A stretch of DNA of 64,000 nt from Lycorma delicatula (Eukaryota > Arthropoda > Insecta > Hemiptera > Fulgoridae): positions 146,638,536 through 146,702,535 of the forward strand of contig NC_134458.1 in the NCBI RefSeq assembly GCF_047948215.1, written 5' to 3'. The notes under the pieces were generated by a model. That model was not told the origin of the DNA. It was given only the letters and a program-made list of their open reading frames with translations, and did not search any database. Shown here piece after piece: positions 11,176 to 23,045 of this stretch (position 1 is its first letter; each line of letters starts with the position of its first letter). The position numbers were made by a program, and so were the translations under genes.

Positions 11176-12452
11176 CGAGGTGTGTGAGAAAAGTAATGAG
11201 ACTGACTTTTTACTTACCAAAGTTTTTATTTTTTTCAAACAACAATATAGTTCAGTACTCTTCAAAGTAGTTCCCTTGGGCAACTACACACCGGCGGAGT
11301 CGTCCCCATTCCTGGTAGCAGCGCTGGAAGGCTTTATTTGGTAGGGCTTTTAAGTGGTCGGTCACAGTCTTTTGAATGTTCTCCGGAGTTCCAAAATGAC
11401 GTCCTTTTAAGACATGTTTCAATTTTGGGAAAAGGAAAAGTCACTAGGACTCAAATCAGGTGAATTAGGAGGGGGGTTGAGGAACCGTAGGAATGCGTTT
11501 TGAGGTCAAAAATTCCCTGATGGAAATGACCGTGTGATACGGGGCATTGTCATGATGAAGCATCCACTTGTCTGCAATGACTGGGCTTACGCGAATAACT
11601 CTTTTCCCGAGCCTTTCAAGGAACCTTTGTAAAACATTTGGTTGAAAATTATGCACGACACCCCTACTGTCAAAAAAGCATATCAGCATGGATTTGATTT
11701 TTGATTTGCTCATTCGACATTTTTTCGGTCGAGGAGATGACCGAGTGTGCCACTCTTCGCTTTGTTTCAGGATGTACTCAAATATCCAGGATTCATCACC
11801 TTTGATCACACGATTGAAGAATTCTTGGTCATTGTCAATCCGCTCAAGAAGATCAACGCACACGTTTCTTCGATTGTCCTTCTGTTCCGTTGTGAGGTTT
11901 TTCGGCATCAATTTCGCATAAACCTCTCGCATGTCTAAATCGTTTGTCAAAATTTGATGTACGGTGAAAGGGTTTAAATTTAACTGTTCACTCATCATCC
12001 TTATTGTTAAACGACGGTCTGATCTCACGAGATCCCTCGCACGGTCAACGTTTTCGTCAGATTTTGAAGTAGAAGGTCTCCCTGAGCGAGGTTGATCAAT
12101 GTTCTCGGCCTTCCAAAAATGATTTGTGCCAGCACAAAAACTTGTGCTTTTGATAAGCAATATTCCCCATAAGCCTGCTTCAACTTTTCAAAGGTCACAC
12201 TCGCAGATTCCCCAAGTGTAACACAAAACTTGATTGCACAACGTCGCTCTAAATTCCGATGTTCCATTTTCGTAACACAACAAAAACACAACTTCACTGA
12301 TTGTGCTGTCAAAAATAATATGTTGGCTGAACGGAGTTGAAACTCGTACTGAGCATGTGGAAGAGATGAACAAACCGGTCTAGTACAGACCAGTAGACAC
12401 AGCGTTGCCAGATCGCTCGCAGTGTTATCAATCTCATTACTTTTCTCACACC
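11176..12452 (-). mobile_element. Full-length mariner element, inactive
   Basis: Length is about 1.28 kb, close to the mariner norm. Both termini share GGTGTG...GAGAAAAGTAATGAGA in inverted orientation, and each end abuts a TA dinucleotide (11174-11175 and 12453-12454), the standard mariner target duplication. The left end carries two extra bases (TG) within the repeat. It encloses one transposase gene with several frameshifts. Confidence 0.9.
11270..12267 (-). pseudogene. mariner transposase (DD34D), frameshifted
   Basis: Cut-and-paste transposase of the mariner family; it would bind the element ends and catalyse excision in the nucleus. The start MEHRN at 12267 leads an N-terminal helix-turn-helix. 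A shift near 12130-12150 moves into the frame holding RSGRPSTS, the second helix-turn-helix, GDESW with the first catalytic aspartate (residue 122 of that 231-residue frame) and HHDNAPYH with the second (residue 204). At about 11465 the frame breaks inside QPP; the next frame continues as SPDLSPSDF with the third aspartate, 34 residues after the second. At about 11432 one T is missing and the frame changes again before the LKGRHFGTPEN region. The C-terminus ends near 11270. All three acids survive, but at least three frameshifts make it a pseudogene. Confidence 0.92.
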
Positions 12453-12577
12453 TATGTTTCCCCTTTTTGAAAATTTGGGGTTCATGCATCAGAGGGATTT
12501 TTTAACGATTAATATATTCATTAAAATTAATTTTAAAAAAATAATTGATTTTATTTTTTATGGAGTTCACCAATCAT

Positions 12578-12589
12578 GGGGGGGGGGGG
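12578..12589. repeat. Poly-G run (12)
   Basis: Uninterrupted G tract between the mariner and dispersed repeat copy 1. Confidence 0.95.
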
Positions 12590-12639
12590 TGATCTTAAGT
12601 TATTTTAGTGTTTTAACAAAAATTATCATTTAAAATTCG

Positions 12640-13070
12640 AATTGCGAAAATAAAAAAAGATTCAAAAAATATTTGGATTTTGGAATTTTTCTTAACTACA
12701 GTAATAAGCCCTCATTGAGAGCTTTTCAACGATAAATCATAAGTGGTAATTATTTTTGTTGGTTCCAGAGTTATAGCCAAATAAAAGTTTAATTAATGAA
12801 ATATTTGGATCTTAAGGGGAAGGCACATCGGTTCGAATCAGACTTCATCTTTTTTTTAACTTTTTTTATTCTGCTTGTAAAAAAAGTTTTACGATAAACA
12901 ATTTCAATAATAACAATAAAAAAAAAATATTATGAAAAAATATCAGAAGTTATTAATGAAATAAAATTTTATGTACTTTTCATTTAAAAAAAATGTATCT
13001 TATGTAATTTAATAGGCGTACAAGGAAGTCATGTGGTGTCTACAGCAGATTTTTTTTTCAATATGTGGGA
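12640..13070 (+). repeat. Dispersed repeat, copy 1
   Basis: This stretch matches the reverse complement of about 59570-59980: the shared landmarks, in order, are a 'tttggattttgga' start, a 'taagccctcattgaga' segment, 'ggggaaggcaca-cggttcgaa' (a B-box-like motif), 'taataggcgtacaaggaag' and 'catgtggtgtc'. It has no coding capacity. The B-box-like core hints at a SINE-related origin; alternatively it is a non-autonomous DNA element. Confidence 0.7.
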
Positions 13071-13772
13071 TCCCAAACTCAAGGGAAAACCTTCTTCTAA
13101 AATTGTTTTTTAATAAAATATCTCTAAGTAGTAATAATAAATAATTTAAAAAAGGAGTTTTTTAAACTGTTAAAAAAATACAAAGATTCAGCCATAGTTC
13201 TATATAAATAAATATTAATATTCCAAATAAATAAATATTTTAATAAAAAAACTTTATTTTACCACAGCCAATAGGTGTGGGATGGGCAAAAAAATCTGTA
13301 GTAGTTTGAAGATAAATCGATGTAAATAATATAGGTGCAAACTCCTTTACTTAAGCAAAGTGTAGTTAAATAAAGAAAAAAACTATAAAGTCCTTTTACT
13401 TTGAAAGGGGGTGAATAATCTCGATAAAAAATTTTCAATTTTTGTAAGAAAACATTTTACTTACTAAAGTGTGCTCCAATAATGATTTAAAATTTTATTT
13501 TATTTCCAAAACCAACCCTACCCCTTCTTTCCATTTTTTGTCAACATTGAGTACATTCTTTTTACCCGAAGGTAGAGTACCTGCCTACCAACTTTAAAGA
13601 AAATCGGTCCACGGGGTCCAGTGTAAGACCAAATACAAGCAAACATAATTATATACAAACATAAGCATACATGTCTGTTTGAAAAAAATAGATTTTTTGG
13701 ACTTGGAGAATTGAAATAAAAAATGTTTTCACAAATTATTTATTTAAATATATATTTTTTAAATGTTTTTCT
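13071..13772. other. AT-rich noncoding DNA
   Basis: No gene seen. Part near 13580-13640 ('aaaatcggtccacgggg') resembles the 'accgattt' phrases of other dispersed insect repeats, too short to assign. Confidence 0.4.
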
Positions 13773-14234
13773 GGTACTTACGTATTAATGCCACCGCAGC
13801 TACAACTTTATTTAAAAAAGTAGTCGATCGGATTTCGGTGGAAAATGGGCCGATATAGAGTATAACATAGATTCAAAACAGTCTCTTTATTAATTTTAAT
13901 AAATGGTTATTTATATTTATTTATTTTATAAATATAATTTAACCAAACTTAACCTACGCTCGCTAACCTTGACTAATTAACAGGAGTGTTTTGATTATTT
14001 AAATAATAAATAATTGCAGTAATTACTGAATTTATTAAATAAATACTCAAAAAATTACGGTGTTAATTAGTCAAGGTTAGCGAGCTTAGGTTAAGTTTGG
14101 TTAAATTATATTTATAAAATAAATATTTATTTATTTATGTTAAACTTTATATCGCCCATTTTCCACCAAAATCCGATTGACTACTTTGTTTTTAAATAAA
14201 GCTGTAGCTGCGGTAGCGTTAATACGTAAGTACC
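13773..14234. repeat. Foldback element with ~175-210 bp arms
   Basis: The left arm (13773-13981) and right arm (14061-14234) are inverted copies: both outer ends read GGTACTTACGTATTAA, then pass through CCGCAGCTACA, GGTGGAAAATGGG and, at the inner end, GCTCGCTAACCTTGACTAA. The left arm carries roughly 35 extra AT-rich bases. The loop is about 80 bp. No reading frame is present. It is unrelated in sequence to the foldback at 7.7 kb. Confidence 0.85.
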
Positions 14235-15620
14235 GTTTTTCTTAATATGTTTCCATTCAAAATAGTTTTTTTATTGATCACTATTGTGTAGCACCATATG
14301 TCGCTACAGCCGGGAAAGTAAAAATTAGAATTTTTTACAATCTAATCAGTTGTATTAGTGGAAATTGTTTATTAAATAATTTAGAGTATTTAAAATTTTT
14401 AACAAAAAAGAGTACGTATCCTTAAATGATTTTTGTTATCCATTTATCATATGTTTATGTAGAAGTCTTTTTACAGTATTAATTTAAAAATATCATCCAA
14501 TTTCACAGTCAGTGTATAATTAGTTTCCTTTAATATTTTTGAAAATTTGCAGTAGTTTGCTACCCCTGTGTTACTCACGTCATGATATTACTCACTCTCA
14601 TTGTTTTGTCACATCATTTATTTCACGCTAACTTGCGTTTTGTTGCAATATGATTTTAAAAGTATTATTATTCTCTTAACTTAAAATTAATGTTTTATAC
14701 GTATTTCTAGAGATTTTATCGAGAAATTAAAAAAATAAAATTTTAATCGACTGGGCAAATTAACTATATAATAATAAATCTGAATTACCAAATTCAATTG
14801 GAAATTCTATTTAAACATGTGAAAAATGTAAAAGAGAGTTGAAAAATTCGCACACGGTGAATCGCAAAAAATAATTCATCAACTTACTCTAATCGCAAGC
14901 ATTAAAATATTTAAACCAAGCCCGAAATAATATTATTGCAATCGGTATTCGTTCCAGCTACAGTTAAAAATACTCAGAATAGCAGAAGTTACCTCAAAAT
15001 AGCAGAATACGCTTAATAAAAAATAAAAGGTAGGAAGTGCATTAGTTGTAGAACAAATTAACGAAACATTATTTAAATACATAGCAAGGGAGTTGAGTTT
15101 CATCAGTTACAAAAGTTTCGCCGTACTATTTATTTAAAAATCCGCGTTACAGTATTAGGATTAAAGTCAGGAATTATATTGAATAATATCGTATTATTGA
15201 AAAAAATATATATAAAAATGCCTTGTTGTCAAATTGTGCCCAGCAAGGTCGGGGGAAAAGTTATCTTCCTTCGATGAAACGTAATTTCCTTCATTCATTA
15301 TGATTACAAAAAAATTTTACAGTTTTCCGCTAAATCGAAAGGCCGTCTAGAAAATGTGTCCTGTATTTGTCAGCTTATTTCACTTAACTGTTGACTAAAG
15401 GAAGCTTCTTAGAAACGATGTGGGATTCAGTGAGCTAGTTCTCTTTAAGTTTCTTGCGTTGAACGTGGGTGCATTCGAAATTTCTTGCACAGTATTTGTC
15501 TTCTTAAAATATTTTTATAAATTATTTGCGATTCTTTGTATCCCAGCGCTTTATTTATTGTTATTTTCTAAATAAATTATTAGTCTCTTGCCAAAACTGA
15601 AATCATGTAGTAAACATTAA
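14235..15620. other. AT-rich noncoding DNA
   Basis: No gene, RNA or repeat could be supported. Confidence 0.5.
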
Positions 15621-15649
15621 AAACGACAACAAGAAAATAATTCATATCA

Positions 15650-16330
15650 AATTTTTATATATAACTAAAACCTTCAAATATTTAGAAGAAATAATCAACA
15701 ACAATGGTACAGATAAAAATTCCTTCCATAGTAAATTGGTAAAATTAAAAAACTAGCATTTTTAAGTAAAAATGTTAAAAACAAAAAAAGTATCCGTCAA
15801 CGCCAAAATTAAATCTTACAGTTCAGTAATTAAACCTGTTTTTCTTTACAGTATGGAAACAGTTTACATTGACAATTTAGAAAACGTAATAAAAATAGGA
15901 AGTAGAATCCAAAGAAAAATATGCGGTCCTAAAAAGACCAAATTACTTTTAAAGATCAAATAAAGAAATTTATCAAAATATCAATACTTTAGAAAGGAAG
16001 ATTGTAGAAACAGAAGATTAAGATCTCATGGCCATATGATGAGGATGAATGAATGTAGATTAAACAAACAGATCTTTGGTAAAATTTGGGCTAACAAATA
16101 CTATCAAGGTTACATCAAATATATAAAAACAAAAAATGCAAAAATTCAATCTTACTCAAACAGAAATGTGTTTATAAACTCCTTGTTCAATTTGAACCTA
16201 ATACCTGTGGCACAGAAAAAGCCCAGTTGTAGAAAATGGATTGAAGATAAAAAGATGAAATCAGAACAGATGAAGAAATTATTGGAAGAAAGAAAAAGAT
16301 TAAAGAATTATATTTGCGTGATTCTTTGAT
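15650..16330 (+). pseudogene. RTE-like non-LTR reverse transcriptase, C-terminal part
   Basis: The translation follows the end of an endonuclease/reverse transcriptase polyprotein: KTFKYLEEIINNNGT (normally FKYLG---...G), then from 15772 a 63-residue frame with YSSVIKPVFLYSMET (the usual Y-S-I-PV-LY--ET block) and RKICGPKK. After a stop and frame change come RRLRSHGHMMRMNECRLNKQIF, matching the GH--RM---R---I block, and a W-rich, lysine-rich tail ending at 16329. The catalytic palm lies upstream and is absent or unrecognisable, so this is a 5'-truncated dead copy. It is followed 17 bases later by poly-A. Confidence 0.75.
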
Positions 16331-16346
16331 GGTCTATTAGTTCCCC

Positions 16347-16363
16347 AAAAAAAAAAAAAAAAA
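16347..16363 (+). repeat. Poly-A tail of the RTE-like fragment
   Basis: Seventeen uninterrupted A residues just after the reverse transcriptase fragment, as expected of target-primed reverse transcription. A matching target-site duplication was not identified. Confidence 0.6.
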
Positions 16364-17487
16364 TAGAGAATACGAAATAATTGTTTGAAAAACTGGAATA
16401 CCTCTCGTGGAGAAAAATAATCAAATTGTTCTGGGACGATTGGGAAAGGTTAATTAATAAGTAGGGTTTTAATATGTCGTATTTTTAGAATATTTTTCGC
16501 TATTTTACAAGGTCGTACAGTTGTGTTAAGTTAAAAATTATTCATGAACAAATACTTATTTTTTTTTTATTACACGAGACATTTAAATATTGAAATAAAA
16601 GAAAATAAGATCATCGGCGATTTTTTTCCCCTTTATTATGTAAATTATTTATCAAACTTTCGGCAAGATATAACATGACTGGTATATGATCCCGTAACTG
16701 AGTGATTGTCGGCAATCTCGCTTAAAACAATCACTGAATTGAGGTTTTTTTTATTACTAAAAATTTAGTTATTAAATTTCTTTATATATTTATTGAAAAG
16801 AAATGAAATGGAAATGTGACTATGGAAATAAATGTGGTAAAAGAAGAATAGTTACAATTAAGCAAATTTACGCCTTCTACATTTATATAGTATGAATTGA
16901 ATCATTAAAGGGATCGTTTATAAATAATTATCGATATTACTAATACATATATCAATAAAATATAATCGCTACTTGTACAAGTCATGCTTGAAGCTTGTAT
17001 CTTATATGCAGACAATTTAATGATTAATAATTTATAACTCCTACACTAGTATTACGTAAATATCTATAAATTGATTTGCAAGGTCAATAATTGAAAGTTA
17101 TACTACGAATACTTACGAGAAATGTAAGTTCAAACTGAAACAAAGATTGGGATCGATATCTAATAATTCTTTTTGATTTTATTTAAAATCATATTTTGAA
17201 CGTTTTCCGTCCTAAAAAACATTAAACCGTTATTTTTTATCGTAAGGCAGCGTTTCTCAATCTTTCAGCATTTGCAACCCAATTTTCAATCATAATTTTC
17301 ATCGCTCCCCTCCCTCTCATTGAATAGTATGTATTTTGACGCTAAAGCTACACTATGACCTTAATTACAAACCTTACAATTTACCAAGAATAATTAAGTT
17401 TATTGATATTTGCCAACACTGATTCGCTGCATTGACAAAACCAGAATCGACGGCCAGTCTTAGTTGAAATTTAAGTGGCTTTAATAG
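16364..17487. other. AT-rich noncoding DNA with one SINE relic
   Basis: The segment 16686-16755 shares an A-box-like TAACTGAGTGATTGTCGG with the repeat at 5075 and is followed by a T run. Nothing else is recognisable. Confidence 0.45.
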
Positions 17488-17489
17488 TA

Positions 17490-18413
17490 CGAGGCTCAGC
17501 TGATAAACTTTGCACATATATGCGTAGCATGGGAATGAAGAGAGATATTGGAATGAATTAAAAAATGTATGAAGTACAATACCTTAGTTACAAAATGCAG
17601 TATTTATTTTTCAATATAATCCCCGTTTACACTGACACACTTTTCCCAACGTGTGAAGTTTTGCATTCTGTCACTGAAAAATTCTGGCGGTCTTTTTCGC
17701 ATCCAAGTGGCCACAGCTTCCTTCACCTTATTGTTGGCGGTATAATGATTACTTTTGAGATGAGGGAAGAAGTGGAAGTCGCACAGAGCCAAATCCGGCG
17801 AGTATTGCGGATGCGGAATAGGCTCAAACTTCAGCTTGCGGAGAGCCATCAGAGAGTTTGCGCGTTACCCGTCGTACACAGATTTTACGGTAACCCAATT
17901 TATCGAAAATATGGCCTACTCGTTCTTTAGATATGCCTAACTGAATAGCGATACGTTGCTGGGTGATTCGCCGGTCACTTTGAAGCAATTCGTCCACTTC
18001 TTTTCGATGTTTCTCGTCAGTCACAGAAACTGGTCGTCCGCTGCGAGGTGCGTCCTCAATTGTCGTCTTACCTGCTTCACATTTGCGAAATTTCAACGCC
18101 CACCTATTCGCAGTGTTCCTGTGAACAGTTTCACTACCGTAATCCGCTTTTAAACGATGAAAAATATAAATAGGATTCACAATTTCTGCTGTTAAAAATT
18201 CGATCACTGCGCGCTCTTTTAACCGTGTTGACATATTGGACGTACTCGCCTCCATTTTACCTGTTACTGAAAACAAGCCGGTAAACGGATTTCAACGCAT
18301 TATCGCAGGTTTGTAGAGGTGGATTCTAGCTCATGTGCTGCCACGCCCAAATGGATATTACGTTTTGTATTCGTGTAGCACGCTAGTGTGTAAAATTTAT
18401 CAGCCGAGCCTCG
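17490..18413 (-). mobile_element. Internally deleted mariner element
   Basis: Terminal inverted repeats of about 27 bp (CGAGGCTC-GCTGATAAA...ACACA at both ends, some three mismatches) abut TA at 17488-17489 and 18414-18415. Length is 924 bp against about 1.3 kb for a complete relative. The missing part is the middle of the transposase. It could still be moved in trans if the ends remain recognised. Confidence 0.93.
17604..18255 (-). pseudogene. mariner transposase lacking its catalytic core
   Basis: From MEAST at 18255, the first 130 or so residues give the paired helix-turn-helix DNA-binding region, including the linker DAPRSGRPVSVTD and SDRRITQQRIA...LGISKERVGHI. After RKICVRRVTRKL the sequence jumps, out of frame, to MALRKLKFEPIPHPQYSPDL, which normally follows the second catalytic aspartate. 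The DDE-fold strands carrying the first two aspartates are gone (roughly 370 bp). The second frame keeps the third aspartate (CDF, residue 24 of the 17849-17604 frame) and the true C-terminus ending GDYIEK. Confidence 0.9.
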
Positions 18414-18757
18414 TATGTAAGTTAAACGACCGCTTTCGATTTGTATGTTTTAAAACGATATATGTTGTCTTTAGTCGATAGTTGTTTTTAGTTTTATTTT
18501 GTAAACCCAGATGGAAATTAGTTTCTTGCTTTGTTTTGTAAAGTATTGTTATTTATCATTATTTTCTTTATTTATTTAAAGTTTTGTTTATATATATCGG
18601 GTTATTCAAAAGAAGGAGCAGATTTTAAATATTTATTTCTAATGAACAACAGTAGATAGATACACATATGATACATCACTGAATAGAGGAAAGTTCGAAG
18701 TTTTAAGTATATTTCCATTCAATGCCTACAGCGGCGCTGTGGTTTGTTTACGAGAAA

Positions 18758-19394
18758 ATGGTGATGTCACAAGGAAGAGTCGTTTTGTGTTCTGCAATTT
18801 GCAAAGAGTGAATTAGTTGTTTCAGTGCAGCGTGCATTTCATTGTAAGTTAAACAGAGAGCCGACTCGTCATAAATAGATTATAATTGGTACAAGAAATT
18901 CGTAGAAGATTGTTGCTTCTGCAAAGGGAAAAGTACTGGTCGTCTTAAATAAATATGTTGAGCGTATCTGAACTGCTTTCGAACATAGCCCTAAGAAATC
19001 CACAAGCAGAGGGGAAGCAGAGAACTTGAAATTTCGTACTTGAAATACGTCTGCATCTGAAGCAATATAGATTGCAGTTACTTTAGGATCTGCATCCTGA
19101 CGATAATGAAAAAAGACGCAGTTCCAGGACGAGGGATTGGAAGAGGTGGGCAACATGATCTTGTTCGTCTTAAGTAGCCTCCAAGGTCACCAGAACCTAC
19201 CCCCTTGCGATTTTTATTTGTGGGGGTATATAAAAGACAGCGTGTATGTACCTCATATGTCTGTTACCCTTCAAGATCTGCGGAATCGAATTGTTAGTGA
19301 ATTTAATAACCAGCGACCAGTTAATTCGTTTGTGGCAAGAAATGAACTACCGATTGTTTGTTTGATTAGACGTTTGTCGCATAACAAATGTTGA
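18758..19394 (+). pseudogene. Transposase remnant (N-terminal helix-turn-helix type plus C-terminus)
   Basis: The N-terminal part reads, across frameshifts and stops, ELVVSVQRAFHCKLNREP, then WY-KF-E, KYVERI-TAFEHSPKKSTSRG and RLHLKQYRLQLL-DLHPDD. This is the DNA-binding region common in insect relatives of the 38 kb and 51 kb elements. It is followed directly by RRIGRGGQ and PPRSPEPTPCDFYLWGYIKDSVYVP, which surrounds the third catalytic aspartate. The first two acidic residues have been deleted, and several stops are present in what remains, so it encodes nothing functional. Confidence 0.85.
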
Positions 19395-19457
19395 TTGCAT
19401 AAAATAAAATTTTGAAATTATGTGTTTCTTATAAAATTATTATATGTGTCTTCATAT

Positions 19458-19475
19458 TATTATTATTATTATTGT
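19458..19475. repeat. (ATT)n microsatellite
   Basis: Six ATT units within the 3' end of the deleted transposon. Confidence 0.9.
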
Positions 19476-19725
19476 CATTCATTACGAAATAAATATTTAA
19501 AATCTGCTCTTTCATTTTGAATAACCTTTTTATACACATTGAAATTAATTAAAAATTAAAAAAAAACATTAGTTTTAGACAATTTTTAACGGTTTTTCAA
19601 TATTTAATATGTATATAGAGATTTGCTTAAATAACCGTTTTTAACACAATCGTATCTTTTATGTATAAATTTAAAAAACAGCTTACCAAATTCCAGTTTA
19701 ATTTTCTCGAGCGCTTTCGGCTATT

Positions 19726-20028
19726 CTGCCAGCTTCAAGAGGAATATAATTATGATTAAAATTAAAAAATTACCATAATTGATCGTCATTTTATTATTCG
19801 TTAAAAGTTAAAGTTTAATTGACTAAGTCCGTATTGTAACAGTTTCTCATTTGTTATCTATTATCTAGTTATCTGTTATCTGTTATCTAGTCACTTAAAC
19901 TTTAACTTTTGTCGAATAATAAAATGACGATCAATTTTATATATATATATATACGTATATAATTTATTTATGGTAGTTTATTAATTTTAATCATAATTAT
20001 ATTCCTCTTGAACATGGCAGAATATAGC
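19726..20028. repeat. Foldback element with simple-repeat loop
   Basis: The left arm (19726-19822) and right arm (19890-20028) are inverted copies sharing GGCTAT-TTCTGCCA, AAGAGGAATATAATTATGAT and GATCGTCATTTTATTATTCG. The right arm has gained a TA-rich stretch at about 19940-19970. The loop contains repeated 'gttatct' units. No coding region. Its sequence does not match the other foldbacks. Confidence 0.85.
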
Positions 20029-21820
20029 CGTTTAAAATGATATTTTATAGTTATTATACCAAACGGGTGCCATGTTCGAAAAATTAAATCGTGTCTTTGT
20101 GTACTTTAGCTGTATTTATAGACATTTTTTTTTAAATTTTATTTCGACTTTAAAAAATGTAAAAATTACTAATCGAACGAAAAATAATGTTACATTTCCT
20201 GTGGTTTTATTTATTTTTTTCTTTTTGTTTTTAACGTAAAACTTTTGGATCAGAACTTTTACATTTTAGAGGTTTTTGTTTTTATTAGAGCTTACGTTGT
20301 ATATGTCTGTACGCGTGCAAATTAGTTTGTATTATTAATATTTCTATAAAATGATTTAAGCTGTAAGCATTCAGGATATGAGATGTTAAAACAGTATCAT
20401 ATTTACTTTGTTGATAACATTGACGATTTTCCTCATTGTAATTCCCAGAATTTATAACTGTTTATAAATAATATCCTTCTTTTACTTGAAAAATTTATGT
20501 AATTTAATCAACTAACTAATTTGGTTGTGTTTATTTATTAATAGTAATGATTCATTATTAATTATTATTTATTAATGTTAGCAGGTCTGATTTATGTTGT
20601 GCAATTTATATGTGCAAATAGTACCTGTATTTTATTCAGTTTCTAAATTGTTACTAATTTAATCCTTGGCCTTAATTTGTAGAGTTAATATTTAGGTTAT
20701 CCCGCTTTATAAGTCTTTGTAGGTATGATAACATAATATTGCGGTAGGACAGTATTAAAATTCTGGTATTGTAATAGCGATATAATATTGTTGAAAATTC
20801 ATATCATTAATCTATGTAATTTAAATAAATTTTTTTTTTAAACTGTATTTAAATATTCCCGCAAGAATTAACCTAATGTAAGTAACGTGTAGAAAAAACG
20901 TTATCCTATAACTTTTTTCTTTCCATCGCGGTTTCTGACATGTAGAATTTTTTTCAGTTCGCCTATGTTAGGTGTAATGTACATGTACGAGTATGTATGC
21001 TTATTAATCCCGTGAGATATTTAGGATTCCCTTTTTATAGTTTCTTGAAACTAATTCTTTGATACTTAGTAATCTGTGATCGAAATAGTGGTTTTCGTAT
21101 TATTTGTATAAAAATATTTATATTTCTAAAGTTCTACCGAATAGATATTTCTATATTCCGAAACCTTTCTTTAGAATATTTTTAAGAAATTCCTGCAGTG
21201 CTGTTTTTCTATGGAAAACTTACCGGAAATAATTTGTTGACTGTTGAAATATCAAATTGGACATTTTTTAATAGATTCTTCCACCAGAAAATGGAAACTT
21301 TTGTACTAAAACGTAAAACTAGTAAAGTTTGTCTCGGCTTTATTTTTAAACAACTTATAAAAACTTCTCTGTACCACCGGTTTTTAGTTAGTTTTTTTTT
21401 GTAGATTTTAAACTTACGTATTCACAGATTGATTGATTTCGATTTTTTTTTACTTGGAAGGTCCTTTTGAAAATCTGATATTTAAAATTTTTTTGTCATT
21501 GTTGCCTAGTGTGAAAATTGTTAAAGCTTACTGATATGAAGGTAAAGTATACAACTGTACGTATTTCTCTGCGTTCTTGAACACTTAACTCACGCTTGGA
21601 AGCAATATTTTTACCTCGTTTCACTCACAATTTTTTTTTTTTGAATGAACATTTTGAAAAAAAAGAAAGTTTTTTTCTATTTTCTGTTTTGTAATTGTTG
21701 TAGTTACTGAAGATGATTATTTAGCAATCGATTAAGTTATCCATTAAGTTCTACAATTTTATTTTCTGTTAGCGTAATCTTAGTTAATTTACACTTAATT
21801 GTTTACCCCAACCAGGTTTT
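20029..21820. other. AT-rich noncoding DNA
   Basis: Nothing recognisable. A 68-codon open stretch at 21198-21404 has AT-rich codon content and no similarity I know, so I treat it as chance. Confidence 0.5.
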
Positions 21821-21825
21821 CTAGA

Positions 21826-22040
21826 CACTGCCGGGTCTGAGTGTATGTGTATAGGCAAATGCAATTACTGCTACCGGCTTAACCAGGGCTGACGTAATTG
21901 CAGTGTAATTATAAATGTACCGGTAAAGATTTAGTCTAGAACAGACTTGTCGACCGCTCCTGAGACGTGTGGTTAATTGAAATCCAACCATCAAAGAACA
22001 CCGGTATCCACAGTCTAGCATTCAAATCCATGTAAAAGCA
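21826..22040 (-). repeat. SINE B, diverged partial copy
   Basis: On the minus strand, TTTGAAT-CTAGACTGTGGATACCGGTGTTCTTTGATGGTTGG (given here as landmarks) and the following CCACACGTCTCAGGAG segment match the body of SINE B at 31.6 and 56.6 kb. The tRNA-like head is missing. The 3' part diverges. Confidence 0.65.
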
Positions 22041-22344
22041 ACATACATAGTACTTCTTACAAACATTTAATATATTTTTAGATTCGCATTTACCAAATCT
22101 TAAAATAAAAAACTAAATTTTTTTTATTTGTTTATGAGATTCTTTTATTTGCTTTTGTATGTGTTTTATTAGAAATAAACTTACCTTTTATTTATTTATT
22201 TATTTTTGTAAATCATTTCAAATATAACTTACTTTTTTTTGTAGCTTAAAACAATAATAATATTTCGTGACTTAATATAGGAATTTTAAGATTATTATTA
22301 ATTAAAAAAATAAAGGAGATATCACATTCACTAATGCAATGATT

Positions 22345-23045
22345 TGATAGTTCTAAATCCTGGAATGTCCTACTTTTGGTTTTTTCTTACTTTCCCGACA
22401 AATATAACTAAAATAACTATTAAAGGAAAAAGTATAGTGATCATGTCGGAAATGGGTTATCAAGTTTTTCGCAAATCTTTATGTTTTAGGGTCCAACTAG
22501 TTCATTTAGAGGAAAAAAGCAAGTATGTATGTATTTGTGTCGCACTGATTTTGGTCTTACATCTCAGGATTGACCCAACCGATTTTCTTTAGTGGATATC
22601 ACTAAAAAAAATTTGATTTTTTTTTTAAGAGGCATTTAGAGAAAACTTTATTAAAGCAAATTTGTTACCTGCAAATGTAACTATCCAACAAATTTTTTTC
22701 AAAAATCTCTTAAAATTGAAAAATATGTTTTTTTGTTCTTTTTCTCTGTCTCCTTTCGGCTTAAATATTTTTCAAAAAATTTTTGTAAATTATAAATTTA
22801 AAATTGTTTTTTTTATAATTTGAAAGTTACAATGTTTAGAGCTATCGAGAAATGCCTACAATTATTTTTAAACGACAAACCCCGGACCGAAATTTCAGGA
22901 AAGTTTTTTAAAAATTTTATTTTATATTTGCCTCTATTGAAGGGGGAGTTAGATTTAGTGAAAAATTACTTAAGCAAATTTGAACTTAATCTATATATGA
23001 CTATTTTTAAAAATAATTTCCTAGAATTTATTTTCCACCTCTAAA
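22345..23045 (+). repeat. Dispersed noncoding repeat, copy 1
   Basis: It aligns collinearly with 41290-41975. Shared landmarks are 'tttactttccc', 'caactagttcat-tagag', 'tgtgtcgc-ctg', 'cctcaggattgacc---ccgattttctt', 'cttcggtttaaat', 'gaccccggat' and 'attagatttag-gaaaa-attactta'. Open frames in this interval are chance. The 'aggattgacc-accgatttt' phrase is typical of widespread arthropod repeats. Confidence 0.75.

Larger units (their letters stand above)
18599..19528 (+). mobile_element. Deleted Tc1/mariner-superfamily element with ~45 bp TIRs
   Basis: The left end at 18599-18648 and the right end at 19484-19528 are inverted copies: GGTTATTCAAAA-GA then GAGCAGATTTTAAATATTTA and TTTC, with only a few differences. 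The element is about 930 bp and contains the remains of one transposase. It lies 185 bp from the mariner that ends at 18413. An exact TA duplication is hard to call because both flanks are TA-rich. Confidence 0.88.

Noticed and set aside
11688..11938. Plus-strand open frames of 63-77 codons
   Set aside because: They are antisense to the mariner transposase and have no homology.
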